Part shown: positions 25,323-35,671 of the stretch, one piece after another
Layout of the letters: every line of letters begins with the position of its first letter
Position numbering within the stretch: position 1 is the first letter of the stretch
Origin: an uncultured Clostridia bacterium
Lineage (GTDB): Bacteria; Bacillota; Clostridia; Oscillospirales; Acutalibacteraceae
Assembly (NCBI GenBank): GCA_946484175.1
Contig: CAMLSX010000015.1
Coordinates: forward strand, 1-45,663
Length of the DNA stretch: 45,663 nucleotides
Direction: 5' to 3'
Program-made: the position numbers and the translations under genes
Notes under the pieces: model-generated
Databases searched by the model: none
Told to the model about the DNA's origin: nothing
Seen by the model: only the letters and a program-made list of their open reading frames with translations

Positions 25323-26252
25323 TTATGATGACAGATCATTATGATTTAGAGTGAAAAACGACAGGCCGGATTCTTGAATCGTCAGCACTACCGTTCCCAC
25401 CTCATTGGTTTGGAATACCTGTATTTCATTTTCTTCCAGCCGCTGTAAAACCTTTTCATTAGCCGGCTGGCGTTCGCCTGCCGAGATCACCGCATATTCA
25501 GGTGATGTCCATTTCAGCAGCTTACGTCCGGTTGAGGTGTTGCTGCCATGATGCCCGACTTTCAAAACATCACAATTGAGCGATTCTCCCAGCACCTGCT
25601 CTTCCTCTTCTTCCTCGGCGTCCCCCATCATCAGCAGCCGCTTTCCATAACAGGTTATCATCAGGATCAGAGAATTGTTATTGCTGGTCGAACCAGGTTG
25701 GGTCGGCCCCAAAACTTCGATCTCTGCTGGGCCGAACGAAAATCGCTTTCCAGCTGAGACTTTTTCTACGGGAATTTTCTTTTCATTCAGGCAAGTGCGC
25801 AACAAGCGATATTCCTCGGTATCTGGAATCAGTTCTTCTGGAATTTCGGATTCCCAGAACTGAGCGGGAGGAAAGTCCTCTATCACTTCTGCCATACCGC
25901 CCAAATGATCATTATCGGGATGTGTGTTGACTGCCAGCGCCAGATTTTGAATCTCCATACGGTGCAGGTAACGCACAATCTCACGCCCGGAATCATAGGT
26001 ACCGCTGTCAACCAGCACAGCACTTCCATCAAAACAGAGCAGCGCCGCATCTGCACTTCCCACATCCAGAAAATGTACCGTAAAACCAGACAGCGGCGTT
26101 TCTGCAAGTCCAGCCAACCGGTACAGACTTTTCCAGGCTTCCTGCACCGTTGGTACCAACGCCGAAAGCAGGCACAACAGGGAAATTACCAGTGCGGCAA
26201 TCTTTACCGGCCGCCCCGGCCCTTTTTCTTTCCGCCCTGTTTTTGTTTCCAT
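25323..26252 (-). CDS. ComEC-like metallo-beta-lactamase-fold protein, membrane anchored
   Basis: This 309-residue protein has a basic N-terminus and one membrane segment (about residues 17-37). An extracytoplasmic MBL-fold domain follows with HFLDVGSADAALL (~60), NTHPDNDHLGG (metal motif, ~110), the acidic LLMMGDAEEEEEE and DVLKVGHHGSNTS (~230). This resembles the C-terminal nuclease-like domain of ComEC without its channel. The true start is ATG 26252 with GGAGGGG 8 bases upstream; it lies 49 bp inside the end of the ygiQ-type gene. Likely substrates are nucleic acid or phosphodiesters, inferred from the fold. Confidence 0.87.
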   Translation of the reverse strand: METKTGRKEKGPGRPVKIAALVISLLCLLSALVPTVQEAWKSLYRLAGLAETPLSGFTVHFLDVGSADAALLCFDGSAVLVDSGTYDSGREIVRYLHRMEIQNLALAVNTHPDNDHLGGMAEVIEDFPPAQFWESEIPEELIPDTEEYRLLRTCLNEKKIPVEKVSAGKRFSFGPAEIEVLGPTQPGSTSNNNSLILMITCYGKRLLMMGDAEEEEEEQVLGESLNCDVLKVGHHGSNTSTGRKLLKWTSPEYAVISAGERQPANEKVLQRLEENEIQVFQTNEVGTVVLTIQESGLSFFTLNHNDLSS

Positions 26253-28144
26253 CCTGTTTCCCCTCCGCGGCGGGCATTTTTTCTCGGCTCGTTTTTCTGT
26301 GCGGATCGATGGTATTTCCCGCTCGACCCTGTTTCGTTTGATGTGCGTTCTCCTGCAAGCGGCTTTACCAGACAATCTGGGCCGTATCCGATCAGATCAG
26401 TACGCCCTGCTTCTTTTAATGCACGCACCACCACTGCGTGATTTTTGGGTTCATAATATTGCAGCAAGGCACGCTGCATTCCCTTTTCGCGGTCTGTGCG
26501 CGGCACATAAATTTCTTTTAATGTGTATGGGTCAAGTCCGGTATAAAACATACAAGTAGAAATCGTTCCGGGAGTAGGATAAAAGTCCTGTACCTGTTCG
26601 GGATGCAGCTTCTCTTTCTTCAAAAACAGGGAAAGCTCAATCGCATCGCGCAAGGTACTGCCCGGGTGAGAAGACATCAGGTATGGAACCAGATACTGTT
26701 TTTTGTCAATCGACTTGGTAATCTCATAAAAACGCTTTTGGAACTGATAATACGGCTCGATATGGGGTTTGCCCATACAGTCGAGCACCGCAGCCGAACA
26801 ATGTTCCGGCGCAATACGAAGCTGCCCGCTCACGTGATACTGTACCAGTTCCTTGAGGAAGGTCTCATCGGGATCTTGTAATACATAGTCATACCGCACA
26901 CCGGAGCGAATAAAGACTTTTTTTACTCCCGATAGGGCACGCAGACGCCGCAATAAATGAAGATATTCGCTGTGATCGGCCTGCAAAGCCGGGCATGGCT
27001 TGGGAGCAAGACATTTTTTCCCCTTGCAAAGACCCTGTTCTGCTTGCTTTTTGCAAGAGGGCAAACGGAAGTTCGCCGTGGGGCCACCGACATCGTGGAT
27101 ATACCCTTTAAAGTTCGGCTTTTGAATCAGCTTTTGCGCTTCCCGTACAACAGATTCTTCACTGCGGGTTGTAATTGCGCGTCCCTGATGAAATGCAATT
27201 GAACAGAAATTGCATGCACCAAAGCATCCCCGGTTATGTGTAATCGAAAACTCTACCTCTTCAATCGCGGGTACACCGCCCATGGATTCATAAACCGGAT
27301 GATACGTCCCCTCATAGGGAAGCTCATATACTTCGTCTAATTCTTCTTGCGTCAAGGGCATAGCCGGCGGGTTTTGAATTACCAACATCTTTCCGTGCTT
27401 CTGAATCACACGCTTACCGCGCACAGCATCCTGTTCGTCCTGCTGCTTCCGGCAGGAGATGGCGTATTCCCGTTTGGAAGCACACACCTGCTCAAAACTG
27501 GGGCAATCCACTGCCGGGCCGGGTTGATACTCTTTCGTAGGAATTACATAGCAGGTACCGCGAATATCCGTCAGCGAGGAAACAGGCTCACCACGATCCA
27601 ACCGCTGTGCAATTTCTATCGTTTGACGCTCTCCCATACCAAACGAAAGCAGGTCTGCACCGGAATCGAGCAGAATAGAGGGACGGATTTTATCATCCCA
27701 ATAATCGTAATGCGCGAAACGCCGTAAAGATGCTTCCAGACCACCGATGATTACCGGTACCTCTGGATACAGGCGCTTTAGGATACGCGTATAGACAATT
27801 ACCGCGCGGTCTGGACGGCGTCCTGCCTTTTTTCCGGGTGAATACGCATCCTCACTGCGACGCTTCCGAGCAGTGGTATAGTGCGCAACCATGGAATCAA
27901 TATTTCCGGAATTCACCATAAACCCTAGACGCGGTTTCCCAAAGCGTTTGAAATCTTCATCTGTACGCCATTCCGGCTGCGATAGAATGGCCACCCGGAA
28001 ACCAGCATGTTCCAACACACGGGAAATGATTGCTGTACCAAAGGTATTGTGATCTACATATGCGTCGCCAGTTACAATCACGAAGTCTACTTCTTCCCAT
28101 CCACGGGCATGCATATCTTCCATGGAAATCGGTAAAAATGCCAT
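26204..28144 (-). CDS. YgiQ family radical SAM protein
   Basis: This 646-residue radical SAM protein of the YgiQ/UPF0313 family has a B12-binding-like N-terminal region (IVTGDAYVDHNTFG, ~22-36). The cluster motif is CFGACNFC (C-x3-C-x2-C, ~317-324). Long conserved blocks include DVGGPTANFR, RIAPEHCS, YLMSSHPG and DFYPTPGTISTCMFYTG. The last ~50 residues are very basic and Gly/Lys/Arg-rich, as in other members. The substrate is unknown. It follows ftsK by 31 bases and overlaps the MBL gene by 49 bp, pointing to one operon. Confidence 0.93.
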   Translation of the reverse strand: MAFLPISMEDMHARGWEEVDFVIVTGDAYVDHNTFGTAIISRVLEHAGFRVAILSQPEWRTDEDFKRFGKPRLGFMVNSGNIDSMVAHYTTARKRRSEDAYSPGKKAGRRPDRAVIVYTRILKRLYPEVPVIIGGLEASLRRFAHYDYWDDKIRPSILLDSGADLLSFGMGERQTIEIAQRLDRGEPVSSLTDIRGTCYVIPTKEYQPGPAVDCPSFEQVCASKREYAISCRKQQDEQDAVRGKRVIQKHGKMLVIQNPPAMPLTQEELDEVYELPYEGTYHPVYESMGGVPAIEEVEFSITHNRGCFGACNFCSIAFHQGRAITTRSEESVVREAQKLIQKPNFKGYIHDVGGPTANFRLPSCKKQAEQGLCKGKKCLAPKPCPALQADHSEYLHLLRRLRALSGVKKVFIRSGVRYDYVLQDPDETFLKELVQYHVSGQLRIAPEHCSAAVLDCMGKPHIEPYYQFQKRFYEITKSIDKKQYLVPYLMSSHPGSTLRDAIELSLFLKKEKLHPEQVQDFYPTPGTISTCMFYTGLDPYTLKEIYVPRTDREKGMQRALLQYYEPKNHAVVVRALKEAGRTDLIGYGPDCLVKPLAGERTSNETGSSGKYHRSAQKNEPRKNARRGGETGWKQKQGGKKKGRGGR

Positions 28145-28175
28145 AATTCAGAATTCCTTTCCTGTTCGTATCCGG

Positions 28176-30908
28176 TTAGTCGGGCTGCTGTGCGGTGCGT
28201 TCCAGCCACTGTTGGTAGCTCATGAGCACCTGACGCGGTTTTGAACCTTCGTGCGGCCCAACAATGCCCAGTTGCTCCATTTCGTCGATCAAACGGCCTG
28301 CACGTGCATATCCCAAACGCAACCGGCGCTGCAATAGAGAGGTTGATGCCTGCCCTGCCTCTACCACACATTTAATGGCGTCGTTCAGCATAGGGTCTTC
28401 TACAGAATCACCACCAGTATCATCCGAAGACTTATCGCGCTCTGCTACTGCGTTCTTCTCGATCTCTTCCATAATCTTATCGTCATAGCCGACTTCTTCA
28501 TGCGTATGCTTGACAAAATTGACAATCGATTCAATTTCGCTGTCGCTGACAAAACATCCCTGAATACGCACAGGCTTCTGGCAACCTACAGGAGCAAAGA
28601 GCATGTCGCCCTGTCCCAGCAGTTTTTCAGCGCCGCCGGTATCCAGAATCGTACGCGAATCGACTGCCGACGAAACGGCAAAAGCAATTCGGCTGGGAAT
28701 ATTGGCCTTAATCAAACCCGTTACCACATCAACCGAAGGCCGCTGGGTAGCTACTACCAGATGCATTCCCGCAGCACGCGCCATCTGTGCCAGTCGACAA
28801 ATGGAATCTTCCACCTCATTGGGAGCGGCCATCATCAGGTCAGAGAGCTCATCGATAATAATAACGATCTGTGGCATTTTTGGCATGGGCTGCCCATCGT
28901 CATCCTGAAAGTTTTTGCTTTCTGCCAGCTTATTATATCCTGCCAGATCTCGCACGCTGAAATCTGCAAAGGTCTTATAGCGATTCAGCATTTCCGTCAC
29001 TGCCCATCCCAATGCACCAGCTGCTTTGCGGGGGTCGGTGACGACCGGAACCAATAGCTGAGGAATCCCATTATAGATTCCCAGTTCAACCACTTTGGGG
29101 TCAATCATTAAAAGCCTGACTTCTTCGGGGGTGGATTTATACAGCAGGCTGATAATCAGCGAGTTGATGCACACAGACTTACCGGAACCTGTGGTACCGG
29201 CAATGAGAATATGAGGCATTTTTCCCAAGTCAGCACACGCTACCTGACCAGCAATGTCGCGGCCCAAAGCAACAGTTAATTTGCTGCGGGATGTCATAAA
29301 AGCATTGGATTCAATCAGTTCGCGCATATGTACGACACTTTTATGCTTGTTGGGGACTTCGATACCGACAGCAGCTTTCCCGGGAATCGGCGCTTCAATA
29401 CGCACGCCGGAAGCCGCCAGATTCATTGCGAGGTCGTCGGACAGGTTGGTAATCTTGCTGATTTTCACACCTGCCGCAGGCTGAAGCTCATATCGCGTGA
29501 CCGCCGGACCACGGCAGATATCCAGAATCTTGGTCTGTACGCCAAAGCTTCGCAGCGTTTGTACAAGCAGCTGTCCATTATGCTGCTGCTCTTCCAGCTC
29601 CAGCTCGGGGTCGATTTGACGGCTGGCAGCCAACATGGAAACCGGTGGGAACACATATCCGCCGCCTTGTAGCGGTTCCGGGTAGATTTCAGGAGATGGG
29701 GTGACTGCAGATACAGGTTCTGCAGGCCCTGCTTGAGGAGACTGTACTGCCGGCTGTGGCTGAATGACCGCCGGAGACTGAATAGCTGCTTGGGCAGACT
29801 GCTGAATACTCCTTTTTTCTTCCCGCACAGCTTTATCGGCATTCGCTGCGGCAAAAAAGGCTTCTCTTGCTGCCTCTACAGCGGCTTCTGCTGAAGCAGG
29901 CAGCGGACGGGGCTCAGCTGGCGCAGCAGGTTCTGGCACGGGGGCTTCTTCTTTTTTCTCGCTGCTAGTCTCGGTTTTTGCCGGTTGCTGCTCAATTCCA
30001 AAGGCCTTAAACAGTTTTTCCTGCTTTTCGTTGCTGGCCGGCTCGACCTTGGGCTTTTCAGCGACTTTTCGGGTAGTACGGGACTTTGGTTCTCCGTCTA
30101 ATACAATATCGATTTCGGATGTCCGATGTGCCATCTCCATCTCAACACGGCGAATATTTTCCCTCTGTTCCCGAACCTGGTTGACATTTTCGGCCACTAC
30201 TTTGGCAGGCTTGGCCATCGTCCGGAAAAGCTGAATCAATGTGGTACCGGTCAAAATCATAATAGCGACAAACAGAACCAGCAAAATGGCTATCTTGGAT
30301 CCAATTCCACCGAGCAGACTGACAAAAGGATAACCCAACAGCCCGCCCGAAAGCCCGGAGCCGCCTCGCGCCTGTCCAATCTGATACAGCTCTCCCAGCA
30401 GGGGGAAATAACCGATTTCCCGCTCAAACTGGATATCGGAGAAAATATAACTTGCGGAGCACGCCATGATAATCACTGCAGATGACAAAATCACCTTGCC
30501 ACGCATTTTGCCGATTGACTTTTCCATCGCGGTCATTACCGCTACATAGATTAACAAAATCGGCCAGAGAATTGCCCAGGTACCGAACATTCCCAACAGG
30601 AAGTTATGTAAGGCGTTCCACACGTTTTCGCCGGGAATCAATACCATGAAAATAAGCAGCAGTGCACAGGCAAAAAGAAGAATTGCGCGCACCTGATTGT
30701 GCTGCCGTCTTCTTTCCAGCAGCTGCTGTTCCTGTTCTTTTTTCTGCGCCGCAGTCATTTTAGCAGATTTTCCGCTGCTCCGAGAACCTCCAGTACTTCG
30801 GGAAGAAGCGCTTCTACTGCGGCTTTGGGTGGAACGCGTCCCACTTTTGGTTCCGCTTTTTTTTGATTGTTGTGTTGATTTTCGTTCTGCCAATGTACTC
30901 ATCACCAT
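28176..30908 (-). CDS. ftsK: DNA translocase FtsK/SpoIIIE
   Basis: This 910-residue septal DNA pump has a basic Ser/Arg-rich N-terminus (~1-70) and four membrane segments (~75-230). A Pro/Gln/Ala/Glu-rich linker (~270-420) leads to the RecA-like motor with Walker [13 protein letters not shown] (~565) and Walker [16 protein letters not shown]-terminal winged-helix gamma domain follows ([21 protein letters not shown]), which reads polar DNA sequences and, in FtsK, contacts XerD. In spore formers the SpoIIIE version pumps DNA into the forespore. The start is 30908 or ATG 30902; neither has a strong binding site. It follows tepA, the same order as in Bacillus. Confidence 0.95.
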   Translation of the reverse strand: MVMSTLAERKSTQQSKKSGTKSGTRSTQSRSRSASSRSTGGSRSSGKSAKMTAAQKKEQEQQLLERRRQHNQVRAILLFACALLLIFMVLIPGENVWNALHNFLLGMFGTWAILWPILLIYVAVMTAMEKSIGKMRGKVILSSAVIIMACSASYIFSDIQFEREIGYFPLLGELYQIGQARGGSGLSGGLLGYPFVSLLGGIGSKIAILLVLFVAIMILTGTTLIQLFRTMAKPAKVVAENVNQVREQRENIRRVEMEMAHRTSEIDIVLDGEPKSRTTRKVAEKPKVEPASNEKQEKLFKAFGIEQQPAKTETSSEKKEEAPVPEPAAPAEPRPLPASAEAAVEAAREAFFAAANADKAVREEKRSIQQSAQAAIQSPAVIQPQPAVQSPQAGPAEPVSAVTPSPEIYPEPLQGGGYVFPPVSMLAASRQIDPELELEEQQHNGQLLVQTLRSFGVQTKILDICRGPAVTRYELQPAAGVKISKITNLSDDLAMNLAASGVRIEAPIPGKAAVGIEVPNKHKSVVHMRELIESNAFMTSRSKLTVALGRDIAGQVACADLGKMPHILIAGTTGSGKSVCINSLIISLLYKSTPEEVRLLMIDPKVVELGIYNGIPQLLVPVVTDPRKAAGALGWAVTEMLNRYKTFADFSVRDLAGYNKLAESKNFQDDDGQPMPKMPQIVIIIDELSDLMMAAPNEVEDSICRLAQMARAAGMHLVVATQRPSVDVVTGLIKANIPSRIAFAVSSAVDSRTILDTGGAEKLLGQGDMLFAPVGCQKPVRIQGCFVSDSEIESIVNFVKHTHEEVGYDDKIMEEIEKNAVAERDKSSDDTGGDSVEDPMLNDAIKCVVEAGQASTSLLQRRLRLGYARAGRLIDEMEQLGIVGPHEGSKPRQVLMSYQQWLERTAQQPD

Positions 30909-30927
30909 TTTCTAAAAAATATGTTGG

Positions 30928-30980
30928 GAAAGAGCACCCGGTATGGAAAAATAAACTCCATACCGGGGGAATACTCTTTC
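30928..30980 (-). other. Long stem-loop between tepA and ftsK
   Basis: The arms at 30937-30947 and 30957-30967 (core CCCGGTATGGA) are perfect, and a second pairing AAAGAG/CTCTTT (30929-30934, 30974-30979) extends the stem. No T run follows directly, so it may be a processing or attenuation element that lowers ftsK relative to tepA. Confidence 0.55.
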
Positions 30981-30984
30981 TGTG

Positions 30985-31770
30985 TCAGGATTCCTTCTTT
31001 TTCTTTCCGGAAGTGCGCTTCTTTTTGGGCGCCCGCTCCTCTATCATCTGGTACAGGGCTTCCAGTGCATCAGAAAGCGATCCCAAGCAATCGATCAATC
31101 CTGTTTTTACAGCATCTTCTCCTTCCAGAACCGTACCCACATCCATCACCAACTCTTGGGTATTCATGGAAAGGCGGGTAAAACGTTCTGCGGAGATATG
31201 GGAATTATGGGTAACAAACCGGGTAATCCGATCTTGCATACGCTGAAAATAATCCAGCGTCTGCGGCACTCCGAGCATCAGGCCATTCATTCTAACGGGA
31301 TGAATGGTCATAGTTGCAGATGGAGCAATAAAAGATTTTTTTGCGGCAACTGCCAGCGGTACACCAATCGAGTGGCCGCCGCCCAGGACCAGAGAAACCG
31401 TGGGCTTTTTCATTCCAGCCACCAATTCAGCAAGCGCCAGACCGGCCTCTACATCCCCGCCCACTGTATTCAAGAGAATCAGCAGACCTTCGATCTTCTC
31501 CTCTTCTTCAATCGCAACCAGCTGCGGGATCAAATGCTCATACTTGGTAGTTTTATTCTGAGAAGGGAGCGCCGTATGGCCTTCAATCTGTCCAATAATA
31601 GTCAAACAATGAATTACATGGCCGTGACCGGATGTGATGACAGAACCGGATTCCTCGATCATGTCGTTGTTTTGCGAGACTTCTTCTTTGGCATCAGATT
31701 CCTCGCCTGGCAGGCTGCATTCCGCTTCTAACAGATAGTGCCGTTTTTTAGGTTTTACATCAGATTTCAT
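30985..31770 (-). CDS. tepA: ClpP-class serine protease TepA
   Basis: This 261-residue ClpP-fold protein has the nucleophile Ser in GGGHSIGVPLAVAA (~residue 140) and the catalytic His in ATMTIHPVRMNG (~165). The substrate loop NTVGGDVEAGLALAE (~108) is also present. The first ~45 residues are variable and the tail is Lys-rich. In Bacillus the homologue (YmfB/TepA) lies just before spoIIIE, as here, and degrades spore proteins or signal peptides. The start chosen is ATG 31770, with AGGAGGT 10 bases upstream; a GTG at 31782 would overlap that site. Confidence 0.9.
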   Translation of the reverse strand: MKSDVKPKKRHYLLEAECSLPGEESDAKEEVSQNNDMIEESGSVITSGHGHVIHCLTIIGQIEGHTALPSQNKTTKYEHLIPQLVAIEEEEKIEGLLILLNTVGGDVEAGLALAELVAGMKKPTVSLVLGGGHSIGVPLAVAAKKSFIAPSATMTIHPVRMNGLMLGVPQTLDYFQRMQDRITRFVTHNSHISAERFTRLSMNTQELVMDVGTVLEGEDAVKTGLIDCLGSLSDALEALYQMIEERAPKKKRTSGKKKKES

Positions 31771-31836
31771 TTCAGCAGACACCTCCTGTCAGTAGTGTTC
31801 CGGAATCTGCCTGCTTCATGCATCTTCAGCCTATTA

Positions 31837-31865
31837 AGTATATCATTTTTTACCAGCAAGGGCAA
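31837..31865 (-). promoter_or_regulatory. Candidate promoter of the tepA operon
   Basis: On the minus strand TTGCCC (31865-31860), a 17-bp spacer and TATACT (31842-31837) lie about 65 bases before the tepA start. Confidence 0.5.
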
Positions 31866-31921
31866 GAAAAACACGGACCATCTTGCACTTTCCAGTTCTT
31901 TGTACACAACCTGCAAATTCT

Positions 31922-33013
31922 TCATTTATGACCATGCTGGGGAGAAATGTTTTCTACCGAATGGCTGTGATTATGACCCGATATCTTTTTATGAACATGG
32001 GTATGAGCATTTGTACTGTCCTGATGTATATGCAGATGGCTGTGCTTATGTATGTGTTCGTGTGTATGGACTAGATTTCCGTGTCTGTGCAGATGAGAGT
32101 GTATATGCTCATGTTCATGGTTGTGCTGCAATTCTACCGTATCTTTTGTCATGATGATGGTGCTGATAATCATAATCAGAAGAGCAATATAAAATTGGAA
32201 TTCAGGTCTTTCTCCAACCAGCAGCATACTGAATGCTACTCCCAAAAATGGGGCAATGGAATAATACGCACTTGTCTTGGCAGCCCCCAGATCTTTTTGT
32301 GCCATAATATAAAAATTGATGCTCATTCCATATGCAACAAATCCCAACAGGAGAATCAGAAAAACAAAATGTGTTTGAGGCAGACTCTCTCCCGAAAAGA
32401 AAGCGATTGTCAAACTTCCGAGCCCAGAAAAACAACCTTTAATGATTACAATTTCTTCTGAGCTTTTATTGCTTATCATTCTGGTGCAGTTGTTTTCAAA
32501 GCCCCAGCAGATACATGCGCCAAGGACAAACAGAGAACCTTCGTTAAAAGCAAAGGCCCCTTCCCCCTCAAAGCTGAGGAGTATACTTGCGATTGTTACA
32601 AAAACGATTGCAGACCAAAGTCTTTTGGAAATTACTTCTTTAAAAACGACCAGCGCAATCAAAGAGGTAGCTACAATTTCAAAATTATTCAGCAGTGATA
32701 CATTAGCGGAATTCGTTTTGCTGATTCCCAGCATCAGCAAAATCGGTGCGGCAATATCCAACACTACCATAGCCACTGTATAAGGCAGTTCTTTTTTGGT
32801 CAGCGGTTCTTTACGTTCGCCTTTCCCCAATACATTTTTAATTGCACGGTACAACATCATTCCGATTCCTGCGCCGAGATAAAGGAAAGCCGCCATCATA
32901 GTGGGCTCTACCTGCTGCAACAGAAGTTTGGATAAAGGAATATTGATGGCGTATAGTGCTGCTGCCAATACTGCAAACAACGTTGCGATGTTTTTGGTAT
33001 TTAATGTCCTCAA
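31922..33013 (-). CDS. DMT/EamA transporter with His-rich tail
   Basis: This 363-residue protein has ten predicted membrane helices in two EamA repeats. Then come about 68 residues in which 24 are His (runs of HxH such as EHEHIHSHLHRH). The core resembles drug/metabolite exporters. The tail resembles His-rich metal-binding segments of zinc, cobalt and nickel transporters, so I infer metal sensing, buffering or transport. The start is probably TTG 33013, 6 bases after AAAGGTG; the GTG at 33022 overlaps that site. It is divergent from the AEC transporter and has no operon partner. Confidence 0.85.
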   Translation of the reverse strand: MRTLNTKNIATLFAVLAAALYAINIPLSKLLLQQVEPTMMAAFLYLGAGIGMMLYRAIKNVLGKGERKEPLTKKELPYTVAMVVLDIAAPILLMLGISKTNSANVSLLNNFEIVATSLIALVVFKEVISKRLWSAIVFVTIASILLSFEGEGAFAFNEGSLFVLGACICWGFENNCTRMISNKSSEEIVIIKGCFSGLGSLTIAFFSGESLPQTHFVFLILLLGFVAYGMSINFYIMAQKDLGAAKTSAYYSIAPFLGVAFSMLLVGERPEFQFYIALLIMIISTIIMTKDTVELQHNHEHEHIHSHLHRHGNLVHTHEHIHKHSHLHIHQDSTNAHTHVHKKISGHNHSHSVENISPQHGHK

Positions 33014-33144
33014 TACAATCACCTTTAAAAATCAAAATTCATCATATATTTGTTTAGAATATTCTATATCACAGCATATCTCTATTATTGCGACAAGTCA
33101 ACGGATTTACGGCTATTTTTGTGAGGTTTCAAAATCTGTTGGAC

Positions 33145-33173
33145 TTGTACAGCAGGCAATAACATGATATAGT
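33145..33173 (+). promoter_or_regulatory. Sigma-A-like promoter of the AEC transporter
   Basis: TTGTAC (33145-33150), a 17-bp spacer and TATAGT (33168-33173) lie about 57 bases before the start codon. Confidence 0.65.
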
Positions 33174-33229
33174 GAATATGTTTATCCTATATGGTTTAAT
33201 TTTGGCAGTTTTTAAAGAGGGGAATTGTA

Positions 33230-34168
33230 ATGGAAAATTTGCTGGTTTCATTGAATGTTGTTGCGCCGTTGTTTATCATGCTGCTGGCAGGCGTTGCTTT
33301 CAAAAAATTGGGAATGATTGCCGATACCACAGAAAAACAGATGAACAATCTGGTGTTTCGATGTTTTCTTCCGCTTCTGCTCTTCTATAATATTTATTCC
33401 ACACAGCTGAAAGATAGTTTTGAGCCTCTTCTGATGGGGTTTTCGGTCATAGCGGTGCTTGCGACGTATGTGCTGAGTTTTTGCATTACACTGCCGCTGG
33501 AAAAAGAAAATTACCGGCGCGGTGTATTGATCCAGGCCATGTTCCGCAGTAATTTTGTTTTGTATGGACTGCCGGTAACAGTTTCTCTGTTTGGACAGGA
33601 AGCTGCCGGTACAGCTTCCCTGGTAATTGCTGTAGTTGTACCCATGTTCAATATGCTGTCTGTTATAGCTTTGGAAATATTTCGTGGCGGAAAAGTCAAA
33701 CCTTTCAAAATTCTTCGGGGAATTGTCACGAATCCGCTGGTAATTGCTTCTGTTGTGGGACTTCTATTTTTATTCACTGGGCTTCGTCTACCCACTTTCC
33801 TCGAAAAGCCGGTTAAAGATTTTTCTGGAATTGCCACACCGCTCGCATTTGTGGTGTTGGGTGCATCCTTCCGCTTTGCCGATACCCGACTTTATCGCCG
33901 CCAGTTAACACTGGGTGTTTTTTGCAGGCTCGTATTGATGCCGGCCATTTTCCTGCCCTGTGCGGCTCTTCTTGGGATTCGCGGGCCGGAGATGTCGGTA
34001 TTGATGGCCATGCTGGCATCACCCACGGCGGTTTCTTCTTTTACAATGGCACAGCAAATGGATGGAGACGCGCCGCTCGCAGGACAATTGGTTGTGTTTG
34101 GTACCCTGATTTCCATTCTGACAGTTTTTTCATGGATTTTCGCTCTTAAGCAGTTCGGCCTGATGTAA
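33230..34168 (+). CDS. AEC family transporter (auxin-efflux-carrier type)
   Basis: This 312-residue integral membrane protein has ten hydrophobic segments. The AEC hallmarks are MLLAGVAFKKLGMI near the start, MFRSNFVLYGLPV in the middle and PLAFVVLGASF plus MLASPTAVSSFTMAQQM in the second half. Bacterial members (for example MdcF, YfdV) export malonate, malate or other organic acids; the substrate here is unknown. The start has AAGAGGGG upstream. The gene stands alone with its own promoter. Confidence 0.92.
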   Translation: MENLLVSLNVVAPLFIMLLAGVAFKKLGMIADTTEKQMNNLVFRCFLPLLLFYNIYSTQLKDSFEPLLMGFSVIAVLATYVLSFCITLPLEKENYRRGVLIQAMFRSNFVLYGLPVTVSLFGQEAAGTASLVIAVVVPMFNMLSVIALEIFRGGKVKPFKILRGIVTNPLVIASVVGLLFLFTGLRLPTFLEKPVKDFSGIATPLAFVVLGASFRFADTRLYRRQLTLGVFCRLVLMPAIFLPCAALLGIRGPEMSVLMAMLASPTAVSSFTMAQQMDGDAPLAGQLVVFGTLISILTVFSWIFALKQFGLM

Positions 34169-34214
34169 AACATCGAATAATGGAAATTTAACTGGATTTA
34201 TATGTGTCAAAAGA

Positions 34215-34243
34215 TTGACAATCGAACCAGAATAAGCCATAAT
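34215..34243 (+). promoter_or_regulatory. Sigma-A promoter of icd
   Basis: TTGACA (34215-34220), a 17-bp spacer and CATAAT (34238-34243). The start would be near 34250, leaving an untranslated leader of about 130 bases before the TTG start. Confidence 0.75.
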
Positions 34244-34382
34244 AGAGAATGTATATTAGGTTCTTTTGAACATACAGAAAGACACTTTTCACAAAATGAT
34301 TTGTGAAGGCATGATTTTATCGTACTTTTCTGCATTTTCAAGACCATATACTGTTGATGAAAAACGTAAGGAGGTCTTTTCT

Positions 34383-35600
34383 TTGGAGAATTTTAAGAAA
34401 ATTCAAATGCCCACCCCTTTGGTGGAGATGGATGGCGACGAGATGACCCGTATCATCTGGAAGATGATTAAGGACATCCTGCTTGAACCCTATATCGATC
34501 TGAATACGGAGTATTATGATCTGGGTCTGGAACATCGTGAGGCTACCCGCGATCAGGTAACTGTTGACTCTGCTATGGCAACCAAAAAGTACGGTGTTGC
34601 CGTTAAGTGTGCTACCATCACCCCGAACGCAGACCGCGTAAAGGAATACAACCTCACCGAGATGTGGAAGTCCCCCAACGGTACTATTCGTGCAATCCTG
34701 GACGGTACTGTGTTCCGTACCCCGATTATTGTGAACGGCATTACCCCCTTTATCCCCTCCTGGAAAAAGCCTATCACCATTGCCCGTCATGCTTATGGCG
34801 ACGTATATCGTGATGTGGAAATGCAGGTTCCGGCCGGTGCAAAGGCTGAATTGGTTGTGACGAAGGAAGACGGCTCTGAAGAGCGTCAGCTGATTCACGA
34901 CTTCAAAACAGCTGGTGTCATTGAAGGTATGCACAATCTGGATGACAGCATCTCCAGTTTTGCCCGCGCCTGCTTTAATTTTGCACTGGATCGCAAAGAG
35001 GATCTCTGGTTTGCTACCAAAGACACAATCTCCAAGAAATATGACCATCGTTTCAAGGATATCTTCAACGAAATTTTTGCTGCGGAATATAAAGAAAAGT
35101 TTGAAGAAGCCGGCATTGAGTATTTCTATACCCTGATTGACGACGCCGTTGCTCGTGTGGTTCGCTCTGAGGGTGGATATATTTGGGCCTGTAAAAACTA
35201 TGATGGCGATGTGATGAGCGACATGGTAGCAACTGCCTTCGGCAGCCTGGCCATGATGACTTCCGTGCTGGTTTCTCCGGATGGAATTTATGAATATGAA
35301 GCAGCACATGGTACGGTACAGCGCCATTATTATCGTCATCTGAAAGGCGAGAAGACTTCTACCAACTCGGTAGCAACTCTGTTTGCCTGGACTGGCGCTC
35401 TGCGTAAACGCGGCGAGCTGGATCATGCAGATGATCTGTGTGCTTTTGCTGACAAGCTGGAAAAGGCTACCATTCAGACAATTGAAGAAGGCGTTATGAC
35501 CGGCGATCTTGCTGCCCTTTCCACTCTGCCCAACAAGCAGACTGTAGATACTGAAGCTTTCCTGCGTGCAATTGATGAGCGTCTGCGTAAGCTTCTGTAA
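34383..35600 (+). CDS. icd: NADP-dependent isocitrate dehydrogenase, TTG start
   Basis: This 405-residue enzyme oxidises isocitrate to 2-oxoglutarate for glutamate synthesis. It is of the eukaryote-like (IDP, type II) form: [18 protein letters not shown] at residues ~13-30, [20 protein letters not shown] (~75), the substrate loop [17 protein letters not shown], and Asp-rich metal ligands in [15 protein letters not shown] and [14 protein letters not shown] longer frame exists upstream, but the family N-terminus and a perfect AAGGAGG with 8-base spacing identify TTG 34383 as the start. rex follows by 71 bases on the same strand. Confidence 0.96.
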   Translation: MENFKKIQMPTPLVEMDGDEMTRIIWKMIKDILLEPYIDLNTEYYDLGLEHREATRDQVTVDSAMATKKYGVAVKCATITPNADRVKEYNLTEMWKSPNGTIRAILDGTVFRTPIIVNGITPFIPSWKKPITIARHAYGDVYRDVEMQVPAGAKAELVVTKEDGSEERQLIHDFKTAGVIEGMHNLDDSISSFARACFNFALDRKEDLWFATKDTISKKYDHRFKDIFNEIFAAEYKEKFEEAGIEYFYTLIDDAVARVVRSEGGYIWACKNYDGDVMSDMVATAFGSLAMMTSVLVSPDGIYEYEAAHGTVQRHYYRHLKGEKTSTNSVATLFAWTGALRKRGELDHADDLCAFADKLEKATIQTIEEGVMTGDLAALSTLPNKQTVDTEAFLRAIDERLRKLL

Positions 35601-35671
35601 ATGATAGATTTTTCCCGACCCGTCGGTGGCGCTGCCATCCCGTGCTGGGGAACGAAGGATGGTATTTATTT

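Noticed and set aside
34338-35426. 362-codon open frame antisense to icd
   Set aside because: It covers icd, which has a full set of motifs; the antisense frame has no recognisable domain.
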